Source of the DNA: JBFHQE01 sp041592335
Lineage (GTDB): Bacteria > Pseudomonadota > Gammaproteobacteria > Thiohalobacterales > Thiohalobacteraceae
Direction: 5' to 3'
Assembly (NCBI GenBank): GCA_041592335.1
Contig: JBFHQE010000010.1
Span: 1-64,000, forward strand
DNA length: 64,000 nt
Shown here piece after piece: positions 24,977-34,153 of this stretch (position 1 is the stretch's first letter; every line of letters starts with the position of its first letter). The notes beneath the pieces are model-generated. The model was given only the letters and a program-made list of their open reading frames with translations. It did no database searches and had not been told where the DNA came from. The translations under genes and the position numbers were made by a program.

Positions 24977-26923
24977 ATGTCTGACAAAACCTATCCGATC
25001 CCTTCCGATTTCGCGGCACAGGCCAACATCAACGAAAGCCAATACCTGGAACTTTACCAGCGCTCTATCGATGACCCGGAAGGCTTCTGGGCAGAGCAGG
25101 CTGACGACTACATCAGTTGGTACAAAAAATGGGACAAGGTCCTGGACTGGAGTTACGCCGCTGACGATTTGCACATCAAGTGGTTTGAAGGCGCAAAACT
25201 GAATGTCGCCTATAACTGCATCGACCGCCACCTGAACACGCGCGGCGATCAGGTTGCCATCATCTGGGAAGGTGACAATCCCGAGGTCGACAAGAAAATC
25301 ACCTTCAGGGAATTGCATGAGCAGGTCAGCAAGTTAGCCAATGTATTGAAAGCGCGCGGCGTGAAGAAAGGTGATCGCGTCTGTATCTACATGCCGATGA
25401 TTCCCGAAGCCGGTTATGCCATGCTGGCCTGTGCGCGTATTGGCGCCATCCACTCCGTGGTATTCGGCGGCTTTTCGCCCGAATCGCTGAAAGACCGCAT
25501 CCTGGATTCCGATTGCCGGGTTGTCATCACCGCGGACGAAGGCGTACGCGGCGGCAAGAGTGTTGCCCTGAAAAGCAATACCGACCAGGCCGTGGCCAAG
25601 TGCCCGAATGTTCACACCGTGCTGGTCGTGCAACACACCAAGGGCAAGGTGCAGTGGAATGACAAACACGATGTCTGGTATCACGAGGCCATGGCCGAGG
25701 CTTCCGCAGACTGCCCCTGCGAAGAAATGGATGCGGAAGATCCGCTGTTCATCCTCTATACATCCGGCTCAACCGGCAAGCCCAAGGGCGTATTGCACAC
25801 CACCGGTGGCTACCTGCTCTATACCGCCATGACCACCAAGCTGACCTTTGATCTCCACGAAGGTGATATCTACTGGTGTACTGCTGACGTGGGCTGGATT
25901 ACCGGTCACAGTTATTTACTGTATGGCCCGCTGGCCAATGGCTGCACCACCGTCTTTTTCGAAGGCGTGCCCAACTATCCCGATACTTCCCGCTTCTGGC
26001 AGGTAGTCGATAAACATGCCATCACCGTTTTTTATACCGCGCCGACCGCGATTCGCGCCTTAATGCGAGACGGCGATGAACCGGTCAAGAAAACCTCGCG
26101 TAAAACGTTAAGGCTGCTCGGCACCGTGGGCGAACCGATCAATCCCGAAGCCTGGGAGTGGTATTACCGCGTGGTCGGCGACGAACGCTGCCCGATTGTG
26201 GATACCTGGTGGCAGACCGAGACCGGCGGTCATCTGCTGACCCCGCTGCCGGGTGCGACACCGCTCAAACCCGGTTCTGCCACCCGTCCCTTCCTCGGCA
26301 TTCTGCCGGGCCTGGTCGATCCGCAAACCGGCAAGCTCATCGAAGCAACGGAAGCCGAGGGCGCACTGGTCATACAGCGTCCCTGGCCAGCGCAGATGCG
26401 CACCGTGTATGGCGACCACGAACGCTTTGTCAAAACCTATTTCCAGGATTATCCCGGTTATTACTTCTCGGGCGATGGCGCGCGCCGCGACAAGGACGGT
26501 TTCTACTGGATCACCGGCCGTATGGACGACGTCCTCAACGTATCCGGTCACCGCATGGGCACCGCGGAAGTCGAATCGGCGCTGGTACTGCATGACGCCG
26601 TGGCCGAAGCAGCGGTGGTCGGCTTCCCGCACGACATCAAGGGCCAGGGTATTTATTGTTACGTCACACTGGTTAAAGGAATCGAGGAAAGCGACGAACT
26701 ACGCAAGGAACTGGTACAGCAGGTACGCAAGGAAATCGGTCCGATCGCCACGCCCGATGTCATTCAATGGGCGCCAGGACTGCCCAAGACGCGCTCCGGC
26801 AAGATCATGCGGCGCATCCTGCGCAAAATTGCGACGAATGAAACCGATAGTCTGGGCGATACATCAACCCTGGCGGATCCCAGCGTGGTCGATGACCTGG
26901 TGGCAAACCGGCATCATCAATAG
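24977..26923 (+). CDS. acs: Acetyl-CoA synthetase
   Basis: A 648-residue AMP-forming acetate-CoA ligase. The adenylate motif is YTSGSTGKPKG near residue 264. The W-TETGG motif near 415 and the C-terminal hinge and lysine motif PKTRSGKIMRR near 607-617 follow; that Lys is the usual acetylation site controlling the enzyme. Length matches other Acs proteins. A ribosome site AGGAGT lies 9 bases before the ATG. The two-receiver regulator gene follows after 15 bases and may be co-transcribed. Confidence 0.95.
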   Translation: MSDKTYPIPSDFAAQANINESQYLELYQRSIDDPEGFWAEQADDYISWYKKWDKVLDWSYAADDLHIKWFEGAKLNVAYNCIDRHLNTRGDQVAIIWEGDNPEVDKKITFRELHEQVSKLANVLKARGVKKGDRVCIYMPMIPEAGYAMLACARIGAIHSVVFGGFSPESLKDRILDSDCRVVITADEGVRGGKSVALKSNTDQAVAKCPNVHTVLVVQHTKGKVQWNDKHDVWYHEAMAEASADCPCEEMDAEDPLFILYTSGSTGKPKGVLHTTGGYLLYTAMTTKLTFDLHEGDIYWCTADVGWITGHSYLLYGPLANGCTTVFFEGVPNYPDTSRFWQVVDKHAITVFYTAPTAIRALMRDGDEPVKKTSRKTLRLLGTVGEPINPEAWEWYYRVVGDERCPIVDTWWQTETGGHLLTPLPGATPLKPGSATRPFLGILPGLVDPQTGKLIEATEAEGALVIQRPWPAQMRTVYGDHERFVKTYFQDYPGYYFSGDGARRDKDGFYWITGRMDDVLNVSGHRMGTAEVESALVLHDAVAEAAVVGFPHDIKGQGIYCYVTLVKGIEESDELRKELVQQVRKEIGPIATPDVIQWAPGLPKTRSGKIMRRILRKIATNETDSLGDTSTLADPSVVDDLVANRHHQ

Positions 26924-26938
26924 AAAACAGGTTTATTA

Positions 26939-27724
26939 ATGCAGCTGGATCAACTGGACATACTGCTGGTCGAGCCCTCTTCGACCCAGCACCGCATTAT
27001 CAACGACTGGCTGACAGAGCTTGGCGTTGAACATGTGCAATGGGTACAGAGCGCGCGCGACGCGCTCGACGCCATGTCCAATCATGTGCCGGACCTGGTG
27101 ATCAGCGCCATGCACCTGCCGGATCTCACTGGTACCGAGCTTGTTCAACGGATGCGGGAAAGCGATAACTTGCAGGAAACAGGTTTTATCCTGATTTCAA
27201 GCGAAACCAGCATCCAGTACCTCGAACCCTTGCGCCAGGCCGGTGTTATCGCCATATTGCCCAAGCCTTTCACCCGGCATCAGCTCAGCACCTGTCTGTC
27301 CGCGACTATCGATTTCATTGAACCGGGTTCCCTGGAAACCACGCATTACAGTGCCGAAGAGTTACGTATCCTGCTGGTGGACGACCTGGGAACTGCCCGA
27401 AAATTCATGCGCCAGCTGCTGGAGCGCATGGGGATAGAAAGCATCGCCGAAGCCGCCAATGGCAAGGAAGCCCAGGGGCTGATCGACGAGCAATATTTCG
27501 ACCTGATCATCACCGACTACAACATGCCCGAAATGGACGGGCAGGAACTACTCGATTACATCCGTCAGGAAAGCTCGCAACCGGGCGTTCCGGTGCTCAT
27601 GGTGACCTCGCAGGCGGACGACCAGCGCATCACGGCCATGCAGCAGAGCGGCGTCTCGGCGGTGTTCGACAAACCCTTCAACGTCGATACCCTGCGCTCA
27701 GTAATCGAGAAGGTCCTCAATTGA
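26939..27724 (+). CDS. Two-receiver response regulator with a degenerate first receiver
   Basis: A 261-residue protein made of two CheY-like receivers and no output domain. The second (about 142-261) is canonical: acidic pair D148-D149, phosphorylation site D193 in DLIITDYNMPEMDG, and the DKPF lysine. The first (about 6-125) keeps the fold and the LPKPF lysine K109, but the acidic pocket is a lone E12 and the phospho-accepting position is A57 (DLVISAMHLPDLTG). It is therefore a pseudo-receiver unable to take phosphate in the usual way. It sits 15 bases after acs. Without an output domain it must act through protein contacts, as in chemotaxis-type systems. Confidence 0.85.
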   Translation: MQLDQLDILLVEPSSTQHRIINDWLTELGVEHVQWVQSARDALDAMSNHVPDLVISAMHLPDLTGTELVQRMRESDNLQETGFILISSETSIQYLEPLRQAGVIAILPKPFTRHQLSTCLSATIDFIEPGSLETTHYSAEELRILLVDDLGTARKFMRQLLERMGIESIAEAANGKEAQGLIDEQYFDLIITDYNMPEMDGQELLDYIRQESSQPGVPVLMVTSQADDQRITAMQQSGVSAVFDKPFNVDTLRSVIEKVLN

Positions 27725-28113
27725 CCCTGCCCGCATAGGCCTTTTCCGCGTCATTTTTCCGTAACGTCGATTTTTCGCTTCTTTTCAGCGGCCAAATTCC
27801 TTTTACCAGCTTCACTCGACGGCCATGCACCAGCCGCAATCCCTGCGCCCTATAAGTCCTATTAATAACATAAGGTTTTATTTGTAATATATTGTTTTAA
27901 TTAGTTATCGGTCGCAAAGAAGTTGTCCTCGGAAATCTCTCCCCACCATTTACTCAAGCTTTCCCGCCCCTTTTCCGATACAAGAATTAACTGCGGATGT
28001 CAAGGATATGGCGCGCACTAGCCTCTTCCAGAGCAACGGTAATAAGGACAGAAAATCGTCGCAATAAGAAATGGAAGATTCATCAGCCAGTACCACAACA
28101 AGAGACACACACT
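27725..28113. other. Intergenic region before the propeller protein gene
   Basis: A 389-base region without a supported gene. A strongly AT-rich tract at about 27850-27910 likely contains the promoter for the downstream gene, but no convincing -35/-10 pair, riboswitch or operator was recognised. An open frame that extends the downstream gene to 27997 has no signal-peptide logic and is not used. Confidence 0.5.
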
Positions 28114-29451
28114 ATGTTTAAGTTAAAAAACCTGGCCCTTGCGAGCCTTCTGGGTTTTTCCTGCACTTTGGCCAACGCAGGCGTTGAAGATATCTACGCG
28201 GTGCAGTTTTCCGAAGACGGTAAACATCTGGTGACTGGTGGTTCTGGTGGCATCAGTTCACAGTACGATGAGAATTTCAGTGGCGGCATCAAGCTCTGGG
28301 ACGTGAACAGCGGCAAGCTCGTCCGCGCGCTCGGACAGCAGGTCCACATACAGAATATCTTTGGCGACGACTACGGCCGCGTCGGTAACCGTAAATGGGG
28401 CATCCAGAGCTTCAAGGATATCGTCATCAACGGTAACTTCCCGGACGGTAAGATTTACCTGCTGCCCTCGTCGCTCGGCAAAATCGAATCCGCGGGCATG
28501 GAACTTCCGGATTTCTTTGGCGGCTACGTTGACCTCAAGTCCGCCGAAACCAAGCGCATGACCTTGTCGGCGCCCACAACCGCTTCCAAGGAGTGCGGCA
28601 ATTCGGGCACCTATGAATTTGTCGGCCCGATTACCGCCTCCGATAATGGCCGCTATGCAGCCGTTGTCGTGAATACCTGCAAGCAGGATCACGATCCACG
28701 CATGCCGATTGCCCAATATGATTCCACATTACATGTCGTTGACCTGTCGACTCAACAGATCACCAAGACCTACTCGGAGCTGGACTCAGGCCTGTATGCA
28801 ATCGGTATCTCCAATAACGGCGAGCGCATTGCCTATGTAGGCCGTGACAACTTCGCTGTGCTGGATGTTGCCAGCGGCGACAAACGGGTGATCGAAACCT
28901 ACAAGGATTCGGTCTACCAGATTCCACGCCAGTTCAGCACGCTGTATTTCAACGAATCCGCTAGCAAGCTGGTTTCCCTGCACTACATCTATGACATCGA
29001 AACCGGCAAGGAAGAAACCCTGAACTGGCCGGAAAAATCGGCTGTCACCAAGGGCCGTACATCGGGTGTAGAGGTGGCGCCGGACCTGAGCTATTTCGTA
29101 CTGGTAAAACCGAAGCAGTCCCTGATCACTTTCGGTGACGACGGTCTGCCGCGCGCTTATGGCAAGGCCGACCGCGTATTCCTGGTAGATACCAAGACTG
29201 GCACTGAAAAAGAACTGGCACTCACCGATTCCCGTACCGAGGGCAAGCGTTGCGTGACAGACATCTCACCGGACAGCCGTCGCGTGGCCGTCGCCTGTGC
29301 CGGGGGCCTGATCAAGGTATTCGATTCCGCATCCGGTAACCTGGTATGGGAACAGCGTAACGTCGGCTTCAAGCGCGATGAACTGGATCGCAAGCTGATT
29401 CACGTCAAGCTGCCTTCAACCGATGGCAATTACGCTTCCTTGGGCGAATAA
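28114..29451 (+). CDS. Periplasmic beta-propeller (WD40/YVTN-like) protein
   Basis: A 445-residue protein with a clear signal peptide (residues 1-22, KKN-LALASLLGFSCTLANA). The rest consists of repeated blades with the pattern F-S-x-D-G-x-x-LVTGG, then IKLWDVNSGKLV, ISNNGERIAYVG, LDVASGDKRV, VAPDLSYF, and ISPDSRRVAVACAGGLIKVFDSASG. These are WD40/quinoprotein-like repeats. No catalytic motif is visible, so a binding or scaffold role outside the cytoplasm is likely. The start at 28114 is chosen because it gives the signal peptide. The gene stands alone, ended by a strong terminator. Confidence 0.7.
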   Translation: MFKLKNLALASLLGFSCTLANAGVEDIYAVQFSEDGKHLVTGGSGGISSQYDENFSGGIKLWDVNSGKLVRALGQQVHIQNIFGDDYGRVGNRKWGIQSFKDIVINGNFPDGKIYLLPSSLGKIESAGMELPDFFGGYVDLKSAETKRMTLSAPTTASKECGNSGTYEFVGPITASDNGRYAAVVVNTCKQDHDPRMPIAQYDSTLHVVDLSTQQITKTYSELDSGLYAIGISNNGERIAYVGRDNFAVLDVASGDKRVIETYKDSVYQIPRQFSTLYFNESASKLVSLHYIYDIETGKEETLNWPEKSAVTKGRTSGVEVAPDLSYFVLVKPKQSLITFGDDGLPRAYGKADRVFLVDTKTGTEKELALTDSRTEGKRCVTDISPDSRRVAVACAGGLIKVFDSASGNLVWEQRNVGFKRDELDRKLIHVKLPSTDGNYASLGE

Positions 29452-29477
29452 CGCCAGAGTCAGAAACGATAAACCGC

Positions 29478-29507
29478 AGGGGCCATTTATGAATGGCCCC
29501 TTTTTTT
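29478..29507 (+). terminator. Rho-independent terminator after the propeller gene
   Basis: The stem AGGGGCCATT / AATGGCCCCT with a short TATG loop is followed by seven T. It lies at the convergent junction with the unknown membrane-protein gene. Confidence 0.85.
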
Positions 29508-30120
29508 ATCCCAAAAACAGAAACAGCAGGCCCGCGCCATAAAAGCCCAGAGGTATACGCCACTGCTCAGGTTGTGCGGCAAACCAGCGCAGCACTCTAA
29601 GTCCGATGAAGATACCGAGCATGTAGAGCGGTATCACTCTCACCGAGGTCAAATGCCACAACTCACCCGGCAGATAATAAGCATAATACTCATCGATTAA
29701 CGCCAGAAACACGAGATTGCCCGTCACCTCGAAAATCAATGGCGCATCCACACCCGTGATGATCGAACGTGTCACATCGCCCTTGCGCCCTTTCGGCAGA
29801 CGCAGATTCATCGTCTGGTCGGCAAAGTAGATATGTATGCCATAGGCAAACCAGATGATCGGCGCGAGCAATGAAACATTCTGATCATGCCGGGGATAAA
29901 CGCGGTATTCCCAGAGTTTCTCTCCGACAAAATAGCTGTAGGTCGTATTTACGATCACTTCCATAATGATCGCGAGGCAGAACACGGCGGAGCCGTACAG
30001 CATTACCGGATATAGACGGGTTTCCAGCGGTTGCCGCGCAAGTAGCCGATTCAAGGTGAACGACACCAACAGCATCACTACCGCACAGGCTATTCCGACT
30101 AATAGTTCAATGGGGAACAA
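29506..30120 (-). CDS. Unknown integral membrane protein
   Basis: A 204-residue protein with about six hydrophobic segments covering most of its length (for example residues 5-25, 40-62, 83-103, 130-150, 165-180 and 190-204). No family was recognised. Conserved-looking polar features are an acidic and aromatic stretch between helices 2 and 3 (EYRVYPRHDQN) and a basic loop LPKGRKGD near residue 108. No signal peptide separate from the first helix is seen. It is convergent with the propeller gene and flanked upstream by palindromic repeats, so it appears to be a single-gene unit. Confidence 0.65.
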   Translation of the reverse strand: MFPIELLVGIACAVVMLLVSFTLNRLLARQPLETRLYPVMLYGSAVFCLAIIMEVIVNTTYSYFVGEKLWEYRVYPRHDQNVSLLAPIIWFAYGIHIYFADQTMNLRLPKGRKGDVTRSIITGVDAPLIFEVTGNLVFLALIDEYYAYYLPGELWHLTSVRVIPLYMLGIFIGLRVLRWFAAQPEQWRIPLGFYGAGLLFLFLG

Positions 30121-30154
30121 TATATTCAGCCCAAATAATTACTTTATTTTTGTC

Positions 30155-30215
30155 ATTCCGGCGCAGGCCGGAATCCAGGAGAAATAATAAACATGGACCC
30201 CGGCCTGCGCCGGGG
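30155..30215. repeat. Pair of dispersed palindromic repeats
   Basis: Two elements are 23 bases apart: ATTCCGGC-GCAG-GCCGGAAT (30155-30174) and CCCCGGC-CTGC-GCCGGGG (30198-30215). Both have perfect stems and the family flanks (TGTC, CCAGG or GGA, TGACGA). Related single copies are at 1416-1443 and 21071-21090. Confidence 0.8.
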
Positions 30216-30233
30216 TGACGACCTGAAAAAACA

Positions 30234-30255
30234 AAAGGGGCCAAACGGCCCCTTT
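30234..30255 (-). terminator. Terminator of the rimP-pnp operon
   Basis: On the minus strand the stem AAAGGGGCC / GGCCCCTTT with an AAC-type loop ends in TTTT, about 20 bases after the pnp stop. Confidence 0.8.
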
Positions 30256-30276
30256 CACTCATCACTTCAACAGCGA

Positions 30277-32367
30277 TTATTCGTTGACCGCTTTCATACT
30301 CAGGCGGATACGGCCCTGCTTGTCGACTTCCAGAACCTTAACCTTGATCTGGTCGCCTTCAGATAGCTTGTCGCTGACTTTTTGTACGCGTTCCTCGCTG
30401 ATCTGCGAGATGTGTACCAGTCCGTCCTTGCCCGGCAGGATGGTAACGAAGGCACCGAAGTCCATCAACTTGACCACCTTGCCATCGTAGATCTTGCCAA
30501 CTTCAACATCGGCTGTCAGCTGTTCGATACGACGGCGTGCTTCCTCACCACCAGCGGCATCGACTGATGCAATCTTCACGTTACCCGAGTCATCGATGTC
30601 CACGCTGGCACCGGTCTCTTCGGTGATAGCGCGAATAGTTGCACCACCTTTACCAATAACATCGCGGATCTTGTCCGGGTTGATCTTCATGGTGGTGTAG
30701 CGCGGTGCGTATTCGGACATATCCTGGCGTGGCGCAGAAATCACCTTGTTCATCTCGCCCAGAATATGCAGACGACCGTCATGCGCCTGTTTCAGCGCAA
30801 CATCCATGATCTCACGGGTGATACCCTGAATCTTGATATCCATCTGCAGCGCGGTCACACCATTGGAGGTACCGGCCACCTTGAAGTCCATATCGCCGAG
30901 GTGATCTTCATCACCCAGGATATCGGTCAGAACTGCAAACTGCTCGCCTTCCTTGATCAGGCCCATGGCCACACCGGCTACCGGCGAAGAAAGCGGCACG
31001 CCCGCATCCATCATGGCAAGACTCGAACCACAGACAGACGCCATGGAACTGGAACCGTTGGACTCGGTAATTTCCGAAACCACGCGAATACTGTAAGGGA
31101 AGCTTTCCGGATCGGGCATCACTGCCTGTACACCACGCTTGGCCAGCTTGCCATGTCCAATTTCACGACGCTTCGGACTGCCGACACGACCGGTCTCGCC
31201 CACGCTGAATGGCGGGAAATTGTAATGCAGCATGAAAGGCTCACGCTTTTCGCCCTGCAGCGCATCAATAATCTGTGAGTCGCGCGTGGTACCCAAAGTC
31301 GTGACTACCAGCGCCTGGGTTTCACCACGAGTGAACAACGCTGAACCATGGACGCGAGGAAGTACCCCGGTACGCACGGTGATTGGACGAACAGTCTTGG
31401 TGTCACGACCGTCAATACGCTTCTCACCGGCCAGGATTCGGCCGCGAACGATGGTTTTTTCCAGTTTGCCGATGGCGCCGCCAACGGCTTCCGCATCCAG
31501 TGCATTTTCACCGGCCGCTGCGCCTGCCAGTTTCTCCAGGGTAGCGTCGCGAATTTCGGTCAGACGGTTGTAGCGATCCTGCTTGTCTGCAATCTGGTAA
31601 GCCTCGATGAAAGCAGCTTCGGCCTCTGCCTTAACCGCATCCGCGATTGAGGTATCGGGTTCTGGCGCTGTCCAGTCCCATGACTCTTTACCGGCTTCCG
31701 CCTTGAGTTCATTGATCGCCTTGATCACTGCCTGGAACTGTTCATGACCGTGCATAACCGCGCCAAGCATGACTTCTTCAGAAAGCTCCTTGGCTTCTGA
31801 CTCAACCATCAACACAGCGCTTTCGGTACCGGCAATCACCAGGTCCAGTTGCGATTCTTTCAACTGGCTCATGGTCGGGTTCAGGACATAATTTCCATCG
31901 ATGTAACCCACGCGGGCCGCACCTACCGGACCATTAAACGGCAATCCCGAAATAGACAGCGCCGCGGAGGCACCGATCAGAGACGGGATATCCGGATCCA
32001 CTTCCGGGTTCAGGGATTTCACCGTACAGATCACCTGTACTTCGTTGGTGAAACCTTTCGGGAACAGCGGACGCAACGGACGGTCGATCAGACGCGATAC
32101 CAGTGTTTCGTTTTCGCTTGGACGGCCTTCACGGCGGAAAAAACCACCGGGAATCTTGCCCGCTGCATAAGTACGTTCCTGGTAATCAACCGTCAGGGGG
32201 AAGAAGTCGCGACCTTCAGCACCTTTCTTCATACCCACTACGGTAACAAGTACCACTGTGTCATCCATGTTGACCAGCACTGCGCCGGTCGCCTGCCGGG
32301 CGATTTCACCGGTTTCAATGGTTACGGTGTGGGCACCGTACTGAAACGACTTCTTGATTGCACTCAC
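30277..32367 (-). CDS. pnp: Polyribonucleotide nucleotidyltransferase (PNPase)
   Basis: A 696-residue phosphorolytic 3'-5' exoribonuclease and degradosome component. It has two RNase PH domains, including the FFRREGRPSE segment near 80 and the DGRD motif near 325 with GSALFTRGETQALV. These are followed by a KH domain (IRDVIGKGGATIRAI, about 560) and a C-terminal S1 domain (KIYDGKVVKLMDFGAFV). Length is as expected. It follows rpsO by 59 bases, the usual arrangement, and is the last gene of the operon. Confidence 0.97.
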   Translation of the reverse strand: MSAIKKSFQYGAHTVTIETGEIARQATGAVLVNMDDTVVLVTVVGMKKGAEGRDFFPLTVDYQERTYAAGKIPGGFFRREGRPSENETLVSRLIDRPLRPLFPKGFTNEVQVICTVKSLNPEVDPDIPSLIGASAALSISGLPFNGPVGAARVGYIDGNYVLNPTMSQLKESQLDLVIAGTESAVLMVESEAKELSEEVMLGAVMHGHEQFQAVIKAINELKAEAGKESWDWTAPEPDTSIADAVKAEAEAAFIEAYQIADKQDRYNRLTEIRDATLEKLAGAAAGENALDAEAVGGAIGKLEKTIVRGRILAGEKRIDGRDTKTVRPITVRTGVLPRVHGSALFTRGETQALVVTTLGTTRDSQIIDALQGEKREPFMLHYNFPPFSVGETGRVGSPKRREIGHGKLAKRGVQAVMPDPESFPYSIRVVSEITESNGSSSMASVCGSSLAMMDAGVPLSSPVAGVAMGLIKEGEQFAVLTDILGDEDHLGDMDFKVAGTSNGVTALQMDIKIQGITREIMDVALKQAHDGRLHILGEMNKVISAPRQDMSEYAPRYTTMKINPDKIRDVIGKGGATIRAITEETGASVDIDDSGNVKIASVDAAGGEEARRRIEQLTADVEVGKIYDGKVVKLMDFGAFVTILPGKDGLVHISQISEERVQKVSDKLSEGDQIKVKVLEVDKQGRIRLSMKAVNE

Positions 32368-32426
32368 TCTATACCTTCCCTTCCAGAACCTTTCGGTGGT
32401 TTTGTTTCAACTATAGTCCGTGTCGC

Positions 32427-32696
32427 TTAGCGGCGCAGACCCAGGCGACCGATCAGATCGGTGTAACGTTTGACGTCTTTGCCTTTCAGGTAATCCAGCA
32501 GCTTGCGACGCTGGTTAACCATGCGCAGCAGACCACGACGTGAATGGTGATCCTGCTTGTGGCTGGCAAAGTGTTCGGTTAAATCGGAAATACGGGCGGA
32601 CAACAGGGCTACCTGTACTTCGGGGGAGCCGGTATCGCCAGGGGCAGTCTGGTAATCCTTAACGATTTGGCTTTTCTGTTCTGCAGTCAATGACAT
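32427..32696 (-). CDS. rpsO: 30S ribosomal protein S15
   Basis: An 89-residue S15 that binds the central domain of 16S rRNA. The sequence from MSLTAEQK through TGSPEVQVALL, HSRRGLLRMVNQRRKLLDYL to the LGLRR end is canonical. The frame is open 32 codons further upstream, but the ATG at 32696 with its GGAG site gives the standard protein. A hairpin lies in the leader. It sits between truB and pnp. Confidence 0.97.
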   Translation of the reverse strand: MSLTAEQKSQIVKDYQTAPGDTGSPEVQVALLSARISDLTEHFASHKQDHHSRRGLLRMVNQRRKLLDYLKGKDVKRYTDLIGRLGLRR

Positions 32697-32719
32697 GGTT
32701 TCGATACTCCAGGTTGATG

Positions 32720-32751
32720 AAACCCGCCCAGCGGAACCTCCAGGCGGGTTT
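32720..32751 (-). promoter_or_regulatory. Hairpin in the rpsO leader
   Basis: A 9-bp stem AAACCCGCC / GGCGGGTTT with a 14-base loop, ending 23 bases before the rpsO start. It lacks a T tract long enough for a strong terminator. S15 regulates its own mRNA through leader structures in several bacteria, so this is a candidate, not a shown, autoregulatory element. Confidence 0.4.
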
Positions 32752-32826
32752 TGGAAACGGGGTATTCTAGCGGCGCGCCCTAATTGGAACAAGCTTGACG
32801 TCGCTGAAATCTCCCCAAAATTACGA

Positions 32827-33741
32827 TTAATTTGCGCTCATGAGCCGTTTCGGCGCGACCCGGCCATCGTCCAGAATCTGGCCCATGCCGAGGAAGCGGT
32901 CGCGGCCTTCGTACATACGCACCCAGCCGGAAGTCGGGGCATTCGGCACTAGCACCGCCTGGCCCTGGCGCACGTAAAAGGCCGAGTCGTTGTTCAGCTG
33001 CACATCCGGCCACTGGGTCAACGCGGTCTCGATCGGCAACAGGCGACTGTCCAGTGACTGGAAATGGTCATGCGGCAACGCTTCAAGCTCTTCTATCGTC
33101 GACATATTTTCAGCGTCGTAGGGACCAACACCCAGACGTCGCAGCGCCACCACATGCGCGCCGCAACCCAGCGCCTCGCCGATATCCTCGGCCAGGGTCC
33201 GCACATAAGTGCCCTTGGTACAACGCACGTCCAGCTCGAACTCAGGGCTGGCGAAGTCCAGCAAGGTCAGCTCGTGAATGATGACTTCGCGTGGCTCTCG
33301 CTCGACTTCCAGCCCTTTGCGTGCCAGTTTGTAGAGTCGCTGGCCTTCATGCTTCACCGCGGAATACATTGGCGGAATCTGCATGATCGGCCCGCGAAAG
33401 CGTTCCAGCACGGCTTCCAGCTCGTCCTGCGTGGTCGTGACCGGGCGGGTCTCGATGACCTCGCCTTCCGCATCACCCGAAGCGGTACGCTCGCCCAGGC
33501 GGCAACGCACCCGGTAGGATTTGTCGGCATCCAGCAGGAAACCGGAAACCTTGGTCGCTTCGCCCAGACAGATCGGCAGCAGCCCGCTGGCCAGCGGGTC
33601 CAGGCTGCCGGTATGGCCGGCCTTGCTGGCGCGATAGAGATCCTTGACCTGTTGCAACGCGGCATTCGAGGTAACGCCCACGGGCTTATCAAAAAGAAGA
33701 ATACCGTTGATGTTACGGCCTTTGTAACGACGTCGCCCCAT
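32827..33741 (-). CDS. truB: tRNA pseudouridine-55 synthase TruB
   Basis: A 304-residue pseudouridine synthase that modifies U55 in the T arm of most tRNAs. The catalytic Asp is in HTGSLDPLASGLLP near residue 46. Other family blocks are YSAVKHEGQRLYKLAR near 125 and CTKGTYVRTLAEDIG near 183, plus a small C-terminal PUA-like domain. The protein begins with GRRRYKGRNINGILLFDKP, as expected. It lies between rbfA and rpsO. Confidence 0.96.
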   Translation of the reverse strand: MGRRRYKGRNINGILLFDKPVGVTSNAALQQVKDLYRASKAGHTGSLDPLASGLLPICLGEATKVSGFLLDADKSYRVRCRLGERTASGDAEGEVIETRPVTTTQDELEAVLERFRGPIMQIPPMYSAVKHEGQRLYKLARKGLEVEREPREVIIHELTLLDFASPEFELDVRCTKGTYVRTLAEDIGEALGCGAHVVALRRLGVGPYDAENMSTIEELEALPHDHFQSLDSRLLPIETALTQWPDVQLNNDSAFYVRQGQAVLVPNAPTSGWVRMYEGRDRFLGMGQILDDGRVAPKRLMSAN

Positions 33742-33758
33742 GAGCTGTACCTGTGTGA

Positions 33759-34142
33759 TTAATCTTGCTGATCTTTGCCGTGCTTGGCGTTGTCTTCCGC
33801 CACGGCCCTGGTGATCAGGGCGTCGAGTTTCATGCCCTGGTCCAGTGTAGTGTCGTAATGAAAGTGGAGCTCTGGAACCGAGCGGAGTTTCATCTCGCGT
33901 CCCAGTTCCTTGCGCAGGAAACCGGCGGCATGCGTCAGCACCTGCAGTGATTGCGCCTTGGCTTCGTCATCACCAAGTACCGTGAAGAATACCTTGGCAT
34001 GCCCCAGGTCGCGGGATACTTCCACACCGGACAGAGTGACCATCCCCAGGCGCGGATCCTTGACCTGGGTACGAATCAGGTTCGCCAGCTCGCGTTGCAT
34101 CTGCTCACCGACCCGGCGTGTGCGCGAAAAATCTCGCGGCAT
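33759..34142 (-). CDS. rbfA: Ribosome-binding factor A
   Basis: A 127-residue KH-fold protein that helps mature the 30S subunit and 16S 5' end. Visible family blocks are FSRTRRVGEQMQRELANLI at the start, the V-KDPRLGMVTLSGVEVSRDL segment, AKVFFTVLG, and the PELHFHYD ending motif. It lies 11 bases after infB and 17 bases before truB, in the conserved operon order. Confidence 0.95.
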   Translation of the reverse strand: MPRDFSRTRRVGEQMQRELANLIRTQVKDPRLGMVTLSGVEVSRDLGHAKVFFTVLGDDEAKAQSLQVLTHAAGFLRKELGREMKLRSVPELHFHYDTTLDQGMKLDALITRAVAEDNAKHGKDQQD

Positions 34143-34153
34143 AGGGAATACCT

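Noticed and set aside
27725..28113. A cyclic di-GMP or other riboswitch before the propeller gene
   Set aside because: Only an AT-rich tract is seen; the conserved bases of known riboswitch classes are missing.
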